From contig JAYFNX010000042.1 of NCBI GenBank assembly GCA_034933245.1, positions 1 to 43,044 on the forward strand: a stretch of 43,044 bases of DNA. The letters are read 5' to 3'. The position numbers and the translations under genes were made by a program. The notes below the pieces were generated by a model. That model saw only the letters and a program-made list of their open reading frames with translations, was not told where the DNA came from and made no database searches. This stretch comes from Pelethousia sp034933245 (GTDB lineage: Bacteria > Bacillota > Clostridia > Christensenellales > CAG-138). Shown here piece by piece: positions 15,861-23,519 of the stretch. How positions within the stretch are numbered: position 1 is the stretch's first letter; each line of letters starts with the position of its first letter.

Positions 15861-15899
15861 AACGAGGTGGAAAGCCGTTTGGCTCCCACCTCGTTTTTA
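15861..15899. terminator. Bidirectional intrinsic terminator
   Basis: AACGAGGTGG (15861-15870) pairs perfectly with CCACCTCGTT (15886-15895), followed by a T-run. The left flank supplies A residues for the other strand. It serves the small plus-strand gene ending at 15834 and the minus-strand epimerase gene ending at 15912. Confidence 0.9.
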
Positions 15900-15911
15900 T
15901 AAAATAAGACG

Positions 15912-16910
15912 TTAAAGAAGCTTTTGCGCTTGCAGCCAGGTCATCATATCCAGCACGGTCTCCCGCATGGGCCGCACGGAATATCCAAGCTCGCGCATTG
16001 CCGTTTCATTGGAAAAACTGGCATTGCTGGTAAGGGTGTAGAGGGAATAGGGCGTGTAAAGGGGCGGCTGTTTGAGAAGCCTGTAATAAGCTTCCGAAAG
16101 GGGGGCGGTGAGCTTGGCAAACCAAATGGGTAATTCGGTTTTTACGGGTTTTTTCCCTGTGACCTCTTGGAAATATTGCAACAATTGGGGCACGGCATAG
16201 AAGCCGCCCGAGAGAATATAACATTGCCCGGCCCGGCCATGCTCTGCGCAGGCAAGAATCCCTTGGGCAACATCCCGCACATCGCAAAAATCATAGCCGC
16301 CTTTTACCGCCGCGAGGAGTGCCCCCCGGTAATAATCCTTGAAAAGCTGGGTCATATGTCCGCGGCCATAATCATTCGGGCCGCAGATGCCCGAAGGGTG
16401 AACCACAGAGGCATTTAACCCTTTCTGTGCCGCGTCAAGGACAAGCTGGGTGGCCTCCGCTTTGGTTTTGGCATACTGGCCAACGACCTTATCCGGATCA
16501 AAGTGGTCGATCTCTTCCATGGTTTGGCCATGCGGAAGCTCGGGAATGGCATGGACGGAGCTTACGTGAACGAGTTTATGCACGGCGTATTCTTTACAGC
16601 ATGCGAGGATGTTACGGGTGCCGTTTACATTTACGTCGTATACGATCCTTTGAAATTTGGACGCAATGGATACAATTCCGGCGCAATGGATTACGCTGGC
16701 GGTATCGCCCGGCTGGGTCTGGAAGAAGGGAGCCAGGGTGGCTTTATCGCAGATATTCCCCGTGTAGATTTTTGCGCCTCGCAAGGTAGGGGGAATGTTT
16801 TGGTTTGGCATGATTAGGGCCCGCACCTGTTCCCCAAGGCGCAACAGCGCCGCCACAATGGTATTGCCGAGATGCCCGGCAGCGCCGGTAACAAGATATA
16901 CGGCTGCCAA
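15912..16910 (-). CDS. NAD(P)-dependent epimerase/dehydratase (extended SDR)
   Basis: The product is 332 residues of the extended short-chain dehydrogenase superfamily. The Rossmann motif VTGAAGHLGNTIVAAL is at the N-terminus. The catalytic Tyr-Lys pair is in GQYAKTKAEA, preceded by VHVSSVHAI. The downstream VVHPSGICGPNDYGRG segment is typical of 3beta-HSD/dihydroflavonol-reductase-like members. The best start is TTG at 16908-16910, because a perfect AAAGGAGG lies 7 bases upstream and homologues begin at the Rossmann strand. An ATG 18 bases further upstream would bury that ribosome binding site in the coding region. Substrate is unknown. It reads as a single gene, flanked by terminators on both sides. 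Confidence 0.85.
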   Translation of the reverse strand: MAAVYLVTGAAGHLGNTIVAALLRLGEQVRALIMPNQNIPPTLRGAKIYTGNICDKATLAPFFQTQPGDTASVIHCAGIVSIASKFQRIVYDVNVNGTRNILACCKEYAVHKLVHVSSVHAIPELPHGQTMEEIDHFDPDKVVGQYAKTKAEATQLVLDAAQKGLNASVVHPSGICGPNDYGRGHMTQLFKDYYRGALLAAVKGGYDFCDVRDVAQGILACAEHGRAGQCYILSGGFYAVPQLLQYFQEVTGKKPVKTELPIWFAKLTAPLSEAYYRLLKQPPLYTPYSLYTLTSNASFSNETAMRELGYSVRPMRETVLDMMTWLQAQKLL

Positions 16911-16942
16911 TGCAAAGCCTCCTTTCATGTCAAAAAACAGAA

Positions 16943-16970
16943 CCCGGTATCGAAATAAAACGATACCGGG
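16943..16970 (-). terminator. Intrinsic terminator of rpmB
   Basis: CCCGGTATCG and CGATACCGGG form a perfect 10-bp stem with an 8-base loop. On the minus strand it is followed by TTCTGTTTTTT. It lies between rpmB and the epimerase gene and isolates the two. Confidence 0.85.
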
Positions 16971-17033
16971 CACATGTTCCAACTTTCTTATTCATCCCAG
17001 CGGCAACTTGCCGCATCTTACACGCCGCGCGCT

Positions 17034-17225
17034 TTATATGCTGCGCTCGACCTTGCCGGAACGAAGGCAGCGCGTGCACACGTTCAGCTTTTGGGGGGAA
17101 CCGTTTACCAATACGCGCACAGTTTGCACGTTAGGAGCCCAAGTCCGCTTGGTTTTACGGTTGGAATGACTCACCCGATTGCCGGACATAGCGCCCTTGT
17201 TGCATATTTCGCAATATTTGCCCAT
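17034..17225 (-). CDS. rpmB: 50S ribosomal protein L28 (zinc-ribbon form)
   Basis: A 63-residue L28 starts at ATG 17223-17225 behind AAGGAGGTGG. Two CxxC pairs (CEIC near the N-terminus and CTRC near the C-terminus) make the zinc-binding form of the protein. The family core is GNRVSHSNRKTKRTWAPNVQ. L28 sits on the large subunit near the E site. It is transcribed alone, from a good promoter at 17279-17307 to the terminator at 16943-16970. Confidence 0.96.
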   Translation of the reverse strand: MGKYCEICNKGAMSGNRVSHSNRKTKRTWAPNVQTVRVLVNGSPQKLNVCTRCLRSGKVERSI

Positions 17226-17278
17226 GCTTTCCACCTCCTTACCGAATACGAGCGATAATTCAAATCTCAAACATGCCT

Positions 17279-17307
17279 ATTCTACCACGTTCAGCCCCGT
17301 ATTGCAA
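17279..17307 (-). promoter_or_regulatory. Sigma-A promoter of rpmB
   Basis: On the minus strand TTGCAA (17302-17307), a 17-base spacer and TAGAAT (17279-17284) form a near-consensus promoter about 55 bases upstream of the rpmB start. Confidence 0.75.
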
Positions 17308-17344
17308 GGAAAATTTCGCAGCATTTGGCAGGCGGGCAAGATGG

Positions 17345-18526
17345 TTAGATGCCCATTTCCGCTTTGACCTGGGCAAAGGCGGAAATGGCAAAATCCAAAT
17401 CCTCTTTGGTGTGGCCGGCGCTGATTTGCGTACGGATGCGGGCTTTGCCTTGGGGTACCACCGGATAGAAGAAGCCCACCACGTATACGCCCTTTTGAAG
17501 CATGCGCGCCGCAAATTCCTGGGCTACCTTCGCGTCATAGAGCATGACGGGAACGATGGGATGGGTGCTTTCGGGCACGTCGAACCCAAGCTTGGCCAGT
17601 CCCGTACGGAAATAGCGGGTGTTCTCGTGAACCTTGTCCCGAAGGGCAGTGGAGGCGCTGAGCATATCGATCACCTGAATGCTGGCTGCACAGATAGCGG
17701 GCGCCAAGGTATTGGAGAAAAGATAAGGCCGGCTGCGCTGGCGAAGCAGGTCGATAATGGGTTTACGGGCTGCCGTGTAGCCACCGCTGGCGCCGCCCAG
17801 GGCCTTGCCCAAGGTGCCGGTGATGATATCCACGCGGCCCATTACGCCGCAGGCCTCATGGGTACCACGGCCGTGTTCGCCCATAAAGCCAACGGCGTGG
17901 CTATCGTCCACCATGACCAAAGCGCCGTATGCATCAGCTAAATCGCAAATTCCCTGCAGGTTGGCAATATAACCGTCCATGGAGAACACGCCGTCGGTGG
18001 CGATAAGCTTGATGCGGCAGTCCTTGGCCTCTTCCAGTTTGGCCTTGAGATCCGCCATGTCGTTATTTTTATAGCGGAAACGCTTCGCTTTGCACAAGCG
18101 CACGCCGTCGATGATGCTGGCATGGTTCAGTTCATCGGAGATGACGGCGTCTTCAGCGGTGAGAAGGGTTTCAAAAAGGCCGCCGTTGGCATCGAAACAG
18201 GAAGACTAGAGGATCACGTCATCCATGTGGAGAAAATCCGCCAGCTTCTTTTCCAACTCCTTATGGATTTGCTGGGTGCCGCAGATGAAACGGACGGAGG
18301 AAAGGCCAAACCCCCATTTGTCATAGGCCGCTTTTGCGGCGGCAATAACCTGCGGGTTATCGGACAGACCCAAATAGTTGTTGGCGCACATATTGAGAAC
18401 GCCGTTGGTAACCGTGGTGTCGATGCGGGAACGCTGCGGTGTTGTAATGATGCGTTCATCCTTATACGTGCCAGCCTCCCGGATAGAAGCGAGTTGCGTT
18501 TCATAATACTTGATGCAGTCCTTCAT
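17345..18526 (-). pseudogene. kbl: 2-amino-3-ketobutyrate CoA ligase interrupted by an in-frame amber codon
   Basis: Kbl (glycine C-acetyltransferase, PLP-dependent) cleaves 2-amino-3-ketobutyrate with CoA to glycine and acetyl-CoA. The start is ATG 18524-18526 behind AAGGAGG. The frame is 394 codons, but codon 107 (18206-18208) is TAG where homologues have Tyr in the LYSSCFDANGG segment. The frame continues intact on both sides, with no indel. Downstream are SSCFDANGGLFETLL, DELNHASIIDGVRLCKAKR, the aspartate segment MVDDSHAVGF and the PLP-lysine segment TGTLGKALGGASGGY. One base change (TAC to TAG) explains it. At least six neighbouring genes use TAG as their normal stop, so reassignment of TAG is unlikely. 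It may be a young pseudogene or a sequence error. It lies 11 bases after tdh, its pathway partner. Confidence 0.88.
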
Positions 18527-18537
18527 GCCGCGCCTCC

Positions 18538-19587
18538 TTATTTTTTTGTCCAATCTAAAATGACCTTGCCGGACTGGCCGCTGTTCATAGCCTCAAAGCC
18601 TTTTTCAAACTCCGTATAATGGAAACGGTGGGTAATAACCGGGGAAAGATCGAGTCCGCTTTCCACCATGGCCATCATGCGATACCATGTTTCAAACATC
18701 TTTCGGCCATATATACCCTGCAAAGTCAAGCCCTTGAAGATAACATCGTTCCAGTCGATGACCGTGCCCGGCCCCGCGATTCCGAGAAGCGCGCATTTTC
18801 CGCCGTTTCGCATGGCCTTGAGCATCTGGTTCAAGGCGGCCCCATTGCCGCTCATTTCCAAGCCAACGTCAAAACCTTCAATAATGTGCTGCGCCTCCAT
18901 GGCATCTTCCAGTTTCTGCGAACGAAGGTCAACGGTGGCAGTAGCGCCCATCTTTTTGGCAAGGCCCAGGCGGTAATCGTTTACATCCGTAACGACAACC
19001 CGCCGCGCTCCGTTATGTACGCAGATGGCAACCGCCATTACGCCGATGGGACCGGCGCCGGTAATCAGAACATCCTCGCCCACCACGTCGAACATGGTGG
19101 CCGTGTGGGTGGCATTGCCATAAGCGTCGAAGAAGGAGACGATGTCGTCCGGAATGCCGTCCGGAATGGGGATTACGTTGGTTTCAGGAATGCAGAGGTA
19201 TTCGGCAAAGGCGCCTTCCCTATCCACGCCCACACCCTTGGTGAATTTGCACCAATGGCCGTTGCCCGCCCGGCAGTTGCGGCAATGCCCGCAGACAATG
19301 TGCCCCTCTCCGCTGACTCGCTGGCCGATTGCATAATGATGTTCGTAAACGCCGGGCCCCAAAGCCGCTACCTCGCCCACATATTCATGGCCGATGACCA
19401 TGGGCGGGTGAATATGCTGAACGCTCCAGGGGTCCCAATTGTAGATGTGGACATCGGTTCCGCAGATGGCTGTTTTATGGATTTTGATGAGGATTTCGCC
19501 AATCCCCGGCTTGGGTACTGGCACTTGTGTAAGCTTTAGGCCACGGCCGGCCTCTGCCTTGACCAAGGCATCCATCATTTGCTGCAT
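18538..19587 (-). CDS. tdh: L-threonine 3-dehydrogenase
   Basis: Zinc- and NAD-dependent oxidation of threonine to 2-amino-3-ketobutyrate. The protein is 349 residues of the medium-chain dehydrogenase family, from ATG 19585-19587 behind CAGGAGGG. The catalytic zinc ligand Cys42 is in TAICGTDVHIYNWDPW and the GHEYVGEV segment follows. The structural zinc site is the four-Cys cluster CGHCRNCRAGNGHWC. The cofactor-binding loop is ITGAGPIGVMAVAI. The kbl gene follows directly, giving the usual threonine-to-glycine pair. With kbl interrupted, the aminoketone product could instead decarboxylate to aminoacetone. All catalytic features of Tdh itself look intact. Confidence 0.95.
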   Translation of the reverse strand: MQQMMDALVKAEAGRGLKLTQVPVPKPGIGEILIKIHKTAICGTDVHIYNWDPWSVQHIHPPMVIGHEYVGEVAALGPGVYEHHYAIGQRVSGEGHIVCGHCRNCRAGNGHWCKFTKGVGVDREGAFAEYLCIPETNVIPIPDGIPDDIVSFFDAYGNATHTATMFDVVGEDVLITGAGPIGVMAVAICVHNGARRVVVTDVNDYRLGLAKKMGATATVDLRSQKLEDAMEAQHIIEGFDVGLEMSGNGAALNQMLKAMRNGGKCALLGIAGPGTVIDWNDVIFKGLTLQGIYGRKMFETWYRMMAMVESGLDLSPVITHRFHYTEFEKGFEAMNSGQSGKVILDWTKK

Positions 19588-19602
19588 AGCATTGCCCTCC
19601 TG

Positions 19603-19649
19603 TGTCCTTGATATACGGACATTATAACCCTGTTTTCAGGATACAGCAA
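19603..19649 (-). promoter_or_regulatory. Promoter of tdh-kbl with an inverted repeat at the start site
   Basis: On the minus strand TTGCTG (19644-19649), a 17-base spacer and TATAAT (19621-19626) form a promoter. Overlapping its end is TGTCC-N9-GGACA (19603-19621), a perfect 5-bp inverted repeat at the likely transcription start. TGTGTCCTTG at 19601-19610 recurs as its exact complement CAAGGACACA at 19728-19737. These are candidate operator half-sites. Confidence 0.6.
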
Positions 19650-19742
19650 GAATAAACAGAAGAAAAATAGAAGCGAATGCCTATAGAAATACGTAATAAA
19701 TGAAATGAGGACATATGTATTCAGAACAAGGACACACGGGGT

Positions 19743-20870
19743 TTATTGGGTCAATTCGGAGTAGAGTAACACTTCCTCGCCGGATTTATTTAAGATCAAC
19801 CAATCTGCGCCACGCTTAACTAGGGCATAGCCATCCTGAAAAGGTTCTGCTACCGTATAGGCATAATCGGTCTTGATGGTTCCGTCGGTGCTGATATAAG
19901 CCCAAAGCCCTTCTTCGTTTTGCACCGCAGCCATGCCGTTGGAGAAGGAAGCTGTATTGATGAATTGGGAAGGGATGGCCGTTTCACCTTTTGCGTTAAT
20001 ATATCCCCACAAACCATCCATTTTTACCGCCGCATATCCGCTGGAGAAGGACAAGGCATCTTCATATGTCCCATCAAACGCACGGCGAGCATATTTGGTA
20101 ATAAAATAGAAGCTACCGCCATTTTGAACCAGGGCGTAATCCTCGCTGTAAGCCGTTGCGGATAGGCCGGTGTCCAAGGTATATTGAGGATCGCCAGCCT
20201 TATTGATAATATAGGTGCTGCCGCCTGCGCTGGCGAAGGCCACATCGCCGTTAAACGATCCTGCTACGCTGAACTTTTCCGAAATCGCTATATTGCCCAG
20301 AGGGTCGATATAACCGTAGCTGCCTCCGGTACGGGCCATAGCCCGCCCGCAGGAGAAGCTGCCTACTTCCCGAAATTGATAATCGATGACGAGGGTGCCG
20401 GTTTCGTCAATAAATCCCCATTTTTCACCGCTTTCCACTGCCGCGCGGCCATCAGAAAAAGGCAAAAACCCGTTCCAAAAAGGTTCTACCACCCAAGCGC
20501 CGTTGCGGTCGATTAGGCCATAGAGACCATTTTGGGCCGCAAACGCCACTTCGTCCATAAACTCTTGCGCATCGGAATATGCGGCGGGAATAGCCGTTTC
20601 ACCGGCGGTATTTTTATAACCCCAGAGATTGTTTTCCATGTAGGGAATAAGCCGCCCCGCCGTAGACACCTTAGGAGGCTCGGGCGTGGGGGAAGGGGTG
20701 GGCATGGCGGCAAGTTCCGCCGCTTCTTGGGCCTGCTGCTCCGCAGAGAGCACTTCGGCGCCGCCGCCCGCATACGTAACGGAGAAAATCGTCAAACATA
20801 GAAGGATGGCCCCGATAACTAGGCCATACAGATGCAATATGGAAGGTTTGGTAGATGGTTGCTGTGGCAT
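19743..20870 (-). CDS. Membrane-anchored WG-repeat protein
   Basis: The product is 375 residues. A single N-terminal hydrophobic segment (LYGLVIGAILLCLTIFSVTYA) is followed by a Glu/Ala-rich stretch and a Pro-rich linker (PTPSPTPEPP). The rest is made of about seven to eight WG (KWG) beta repeats of roughly 40 residues, each with a pattern like LWGYINAKGETAIPSQF or KWGFIDETGTLVIDYQF. Such proteins are exported or surface-anchored in Clostridia and are thought to bind ligands or partners; no enzymatic motif is seen. The start ATG 20868-20870 lies behind GAGGAG; an in-frame TTG at 20886-20888 is possible. It is 18 bases downstream of the lysR stop on the same strand, so it is probably cotranscribed with that regulator. 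Confidence 0.83.
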   Translation of the reverse strand: MPQQPSTKPSILHLYGLVIGAILLCLTIFSVTYAGGGAEVLSAEQQAQEAAELAAMPTPSPTPEPPKVSTAGRLIPYMENNLWGYKNTAGETAIPAAYSDAQEFMDEVAFAAQNGLYGLIDRNGAWVVEPFWNGFLPFSDGRAAVESGEKWGFIDETGTLVIDYQFREVGSFSCGRAMARTGGSYGYIDPLGNIAISEKFSVAGSFNGDVAFASAGGSTYIINKAGDPQYTLDTGLSATAYSEDYALVQNGGSFYFITKYARRAFDGTYEDALSFSSGYAAVKMDGLWGYINAKGETAIPSQFINTASFSNGMAAVQNEEGLWAYISTDGTIKTDYAYTVAEPFQDGYALVKRGADWLILNKSGEEVLLYSELTQ

Positions 20871-20888
20871 GGCGCACGCTCTCCTCAA

Positions 20889-21791
20889 TTAGACCTCTTC
20901 CGCAGAGCGGCTGTCCATAACGATGCTGATAAAGCGGTCGGCCGCGGCGGAAAGCGGAACGCCTTCCAGAGAGATCAGCCCAATGCTTCGAGGGGGCATG
21001 GGCATGCTCAGTTCAATTTCGTAAAGCTCCCCGCTCTGGATGGCGGCGGCAGCAAATTCATAGGTAACGCAGGCAATACCCAAGCCGATTTTTGCAAATT
21101 CAACCAAAAGGCTGTGGGCGCCCAGTTCGATTTCAGGATGCAGGGTAATGCCGCATACGGAGGCAAAATCGTCTAAATATTTACGGGAGTTGGAAGCCTG
21201 CTCCAGCAACACCAATGGTTCCCTGGCCAGTTCGCTCATAGAAACGGGGCGGCCCTTAAAATGGGCGAATCGCTCAGATGCCACAAACACATCATGTACT
21301 TGCAGCACATCCCGTACACACAGGGCGCTGTCATCCACGGGAAGATTCACCAGGGCGATATCCACCTTGCCTACTTTTAGAAGCTCAATGGTATCGGGCG
21401 TTGTACGATTCGTAACCTGAAGCTGGACTTCGGGATATTCCGTATGAAATTTTTCCAAATATGGTAAAAGAAAGAATTGACATAGGGTATCGCTTGCGCC
21501 GATCATGAGGCCGCCGGATTGCAGGGTTCGCATACGATTCAGCTTGTCCTCCGCTGCGGCAATGAGACTAACGGCCTTATCCGCATAGCTATAAAGCATG
21601 CGACCTTCGCTGGTGAGGGTAATGCCTCGGCTGGTACGGGTGAAAAGGGTACAGCCCAGCATATATTCAAGCCTGTGCATGGATTGGCTTATGGCAGGCT
21701 GGCTCACATAAAGCTCTCTGGCCGCATGGGAAAGGCTGCCGCAACGGGCCACCGTACAGAAAATGCTGTATAGGTCCAAATCGGCTGGCAT
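20889..21791 (-). CDS. LysR-family transcriptional regulator
   Basis: 300 residues, start ATG 21789-21791 behind GGGAGGTAG. The N-terminal winged helix-turn-helix is typical of LysR: DLYSIFCTVARCGSLSHAARELYVSQPAISQSMHRLEYMLG (about residues 5-45), ending in the TRTSRGITLTSEG wing. The C-terminal part is the two-lobe effector-binding (type 2 periplasmic) domain, from GGLMIGASDTLCQFFL onward. The gene is divergent from the alpha/beta hydrolase gene and shares a compact overlapping promoter region with it, the standard arrangement for a LysR regulator and its target. The effector is not predictable, but CysB/CbbR-like LysR proteins of Clostridia share this layout. Confidence 0.93.
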   Translation of the reverse strand: MPADLDLYSIFCTVARCGSLSHAARELYVSQPAISQSMHRLEYMLGCTLFTRTSRGITLTSEGRMLYSYADKAVSLIAAAEDKLNRMRTLQSGGLMIGASDTLCQFFLLPYLEKFHTEYPEVQLQVTNRTTPDTIELLKVGKVDIALVNLPVDDSALCVRDVLQVHDVFVASERFAHFKGRPVSMSELAREPLVLLEQASNSRKYLDDFASVCGITLHPEIELGAHSLLVEFAKIGLGIACVTYEFAAAAIQSGELYEIELSMPMPPRSIGLISLEGVPLSAAADRFISIVMDSRSAEEV

Positions 21792-21823
21792 GCTATTACC
21801 TACCTCCCAACTATGAAAGTATA

Positions 21824-21886
21824 TTGAAATTGCAACGTAAAACACCTATAATTAATAATTATAATCTAAGTGTTTCCTTTTTGCAA
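21824..21886. promoter_or_regulatory. Overlapping divergent promoters of mgl and lysR with nested dyads
   Basis: Plus strand: TTGAAA (21824-21829), 17 bases, TATAAT (21847-21852). Minus strand: TTGCAA (21881-21886), 17 bases, TATAAT (21858-21863). Both -10 boxes are the two halves of a perfect 17-bp palindrome, TATAATTAATAATTATA (21847-21863). Around it lie AAACAC (21840-21845) with GTGTTT (21870-21875), and TTGCAA at both 21830-21835 and 21881-21886. Each start site falls inside the other promoter, so initiation should be mutually exclusive. Confidence 0.75.
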
Positions 21887-21954
21887 TAAGAAAAACTAAT
21901 AGGTTCTCTTGCTACTTTAATGAAGAAGAATAGCATGTTAAGGAGGTATTACCC

Positions 21955-22875
21955 ATGCGCGAAATCAGTTTTCCTTCCGCCACGGGCGTTTGCGATTCTC
22001 ACGGGTACATCTGGCCCTGCGAATCCCCAAGAGCAGTTCTTCAAATCGTTCATGGCATGAGCGAATATATGCTGCGTTATGATGAATTCGCCCGCTTCCT
22101 AAACACCCATGGGATTGTGGTGGCGGGGATTGACAATGCTTCTCACGGAAAAAGCCGGAAGGCTGAAGCTGCCAAGGGATACTTTGGCCCGGAAACCGGA
22201 TGGGACAACCTCCTTGCGGACATCCATACTATGCGTAAGCGCATAGAAGCGGCGTATACGGAACTTCCCATCCTGCTGTTGGGGCACAGCATGGGATCCT
22301 TCCTTGCCCGTTCCTATGCGGCCCGGCATGGGGAAGGAATTCACGCTTTCATTTTTATGGGCACGGCAGGGCCGAATCCGGTGCTGGCGCTGGGGAAAAG
22401 ATTGGCCGAAAGGGAAATCCGTAAAACCGGGGGCGGTCTCCCCAGCCCGTCGCTGGCAAAGCTGGCAACGGGGTCTTACAATTCGCCTTTCCAGCCAAAC
22501 CGTACGGATTTTGATTGGCTCTCCCGGGATATGGAACGGGTGGATGCCTATGTGGTGGATGAGGATTGCGGCTTCCCCTTTACGGCCGCAGGATACCGGG
22601 ATCTATTCCAGGGCCTGATGGAAATATCCAAAAAAAATTGGGCGCCCAGGGTGCCGAACGTTCCTATTTTGCTCCTTTCCGGGCTGGATGACCCAGTAGG
22701 CGGAAAAGAGGCGGGGGGCGTAAAAATTGTGGCCGACCGGCTTGTGCAAACCGGCCATGATGTGGAGCTTCATCTTTACGCCCATGCCCGGCACGAGCTG
22801 CTTAATGAGACAAACCGGGAGGACGTTATGCAGGATATTCTATTGTTTGTAGATAAAGCATTGGAGAAAGCATAG
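21955..22875 (+). CDS. Alpha/beta hydrolase, monoacylglycerol lipase-like (serine aminopeptidase S33 domain)
   Basis: 306 residues from ATG 21955 behind AAGGAGG. The fold is alpha/beta hydrolase. The oxyanion-hole motif is IVHGMSEY (residues 31-38), the nucleophile elbow is GHSMGS with Ser112, the acid is in LLLSGLDDPVGG, and the catalytic His is in YAHARHELLNE near the C-terminus. The HG-M(A/S)EH/Y motif and ARHE ending are typical of the Hydrolase_4/lysophospholipase group, which cleaves monoacylglycerols or lysophospholipids. There is no signal peptide, so it acts in the cytoplasm. The gene is divergent from a LysR regulator and is followed after five bases by the uracil-DNA glycosylase gene. 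Exact substrate is unknown. Confidence 0.88.
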   Translation: MREISFPSATGVCDSHGYIWPCESPRAVLQIVHGMSEYMLRYDEFARFLNTHGIVVAGIDNASHGKSRKAEAAKGYFGPETGWDNLLADIHTMRKRIEAAYTELPILLLGHSMGSFLARSYAARHGEGIHAFIFMGTAGPNPVLALGKRLAEREIRKTGGGLPSPSLAKLATGSYNSPFQPNRTDFDWLSRDMERVDAYVVDEDCGFPFTAAGYRDLFQGLMEISKKNWAPRVPNVPILLLSGLDDPVGGKEAGGVKIVADRLVQTGHDVELHLYAHARHELLNETNREDVMQDILLFVDKALEKA

Positions 22876-22880
22876 GCAAT

Positions 22881-23453
22881 ATGACGACGCATTATGACTG
22901 GCATGTACTCAGTGAACAATTGGAGGATTGCCGCTTGTGCTGCCTTCATGCAGACCGTTCCCATGTCGTAGTGGGGGAAGGCGATCCGAATGCCAGGGTT
23001 ATGCTGGTGGGCGAAGGACCCGGCAAAGACGAGGATGCGACGGGCCATCCCTTCGTGGGCAGGGCCGGCCAGCTGCTGGATAAGATGCTGGGAGCTATCG
23101 GCTTGGATCGGCAGCAGGTATATATCGCCAACATTGTAAAATGTCGCCCGCCGAATAACCGCGTTCCGTCCAATGAGGAGGCGCAGGCCTGCCTGCCGTA
23201 TCTGCGTGCCCAGTTTGCTTTGGTGCGGCCTGCTATTTTGGTCTGCTTGGGCGCAACAGCGGCGCGATACCTTTTTGATCCAGAGGTTCGGATTACCCGA
23301 GATAGGGGCAGTTGGAAGTGCAAAAAGGGCGTGTGGGTTCTTCCCACTTATCACCCCGCGGCGTTGCTGCGGGATCCCTCTAAGAAACGGGAGGCCTGGG
23401 AGGATATGAAAGCGCTGCGGGAAAAAATGCAAGAGATAGGCTTGGACACTTGA
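22881..23453 (+). CDS. Family 4 uracil-DNA glycosylase (Fe-S)
   Basis: 190 residues. The family 4 UDG removes uracil from DNA and carries a [4Fe-4S] cluster. The four expected cluster ligands are Cys17, Cys20, Cys88 and Cys104 (CRLC, VKCRPPNN and AQACLPYL). The catalytic loop is GEGPGKDEDATGHPFVGRAG (residues 44-63), and the minor-groove loop is TYHPAALLR near the C-terminus. The start ATG 22881 is five bases after the hydrolase stop, without a strong ribosome binding site of its own, so translation may be coupled. Some databases call this group phage SPO1 DNA polymerase-related protein. Confidence 0.93.
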   Translation: MTTHYDWHVLSEQLEDCRLCCLHADRSHVVVGEGDPNARVMLVGEGPGKDEDATGHPFVGRAGQLLDKMLGAIGLDRQQVYIANIVKCRPPNNRVPSNEEAQACLPYLRAQFALVRPAILVCLGATAARYLFDPEVRITRDRGSWKCKKGVWVLPTYHPAALLRDPSKKREAWEDMKALREKMQEIGLDT

Positions 23454-23479
23454 AGAGTTCGCTGAAGAAGTGCTATAAT
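23450..23479 (+). promoter_or_regulatory. Extended -10 promoter of yebC
   Basis: TTGAAG (23450-23455), an 18-base spacer and TATAAT (23474-23479), with TG two bases before the -10 (TGCTATAAT). The -35 overlaps the stop codon of the upstream glycosylase gene. Confidence 0.7.
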
Positions 23480-23519
23480 AAACCGTTCATATACTTACGA
23501 GCTTTGGAGGAGAGCATAT

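Noticed and set aside
18206..18208. Amber codon in kbl as pyrrolysine or recoded codon
   Set aside because: TAG ends at least six intact genes in this window, no pyl genes are visible, and the replaced residue is a plain conserved Tyr. Nonsense mutation or sequence error is simpler.
18619..19539. 306-codon plus-strand frame opposite tdh
   Set aside because: Antisense to the fully conserved tdh, no ribosome binding site and no recognisable motif.
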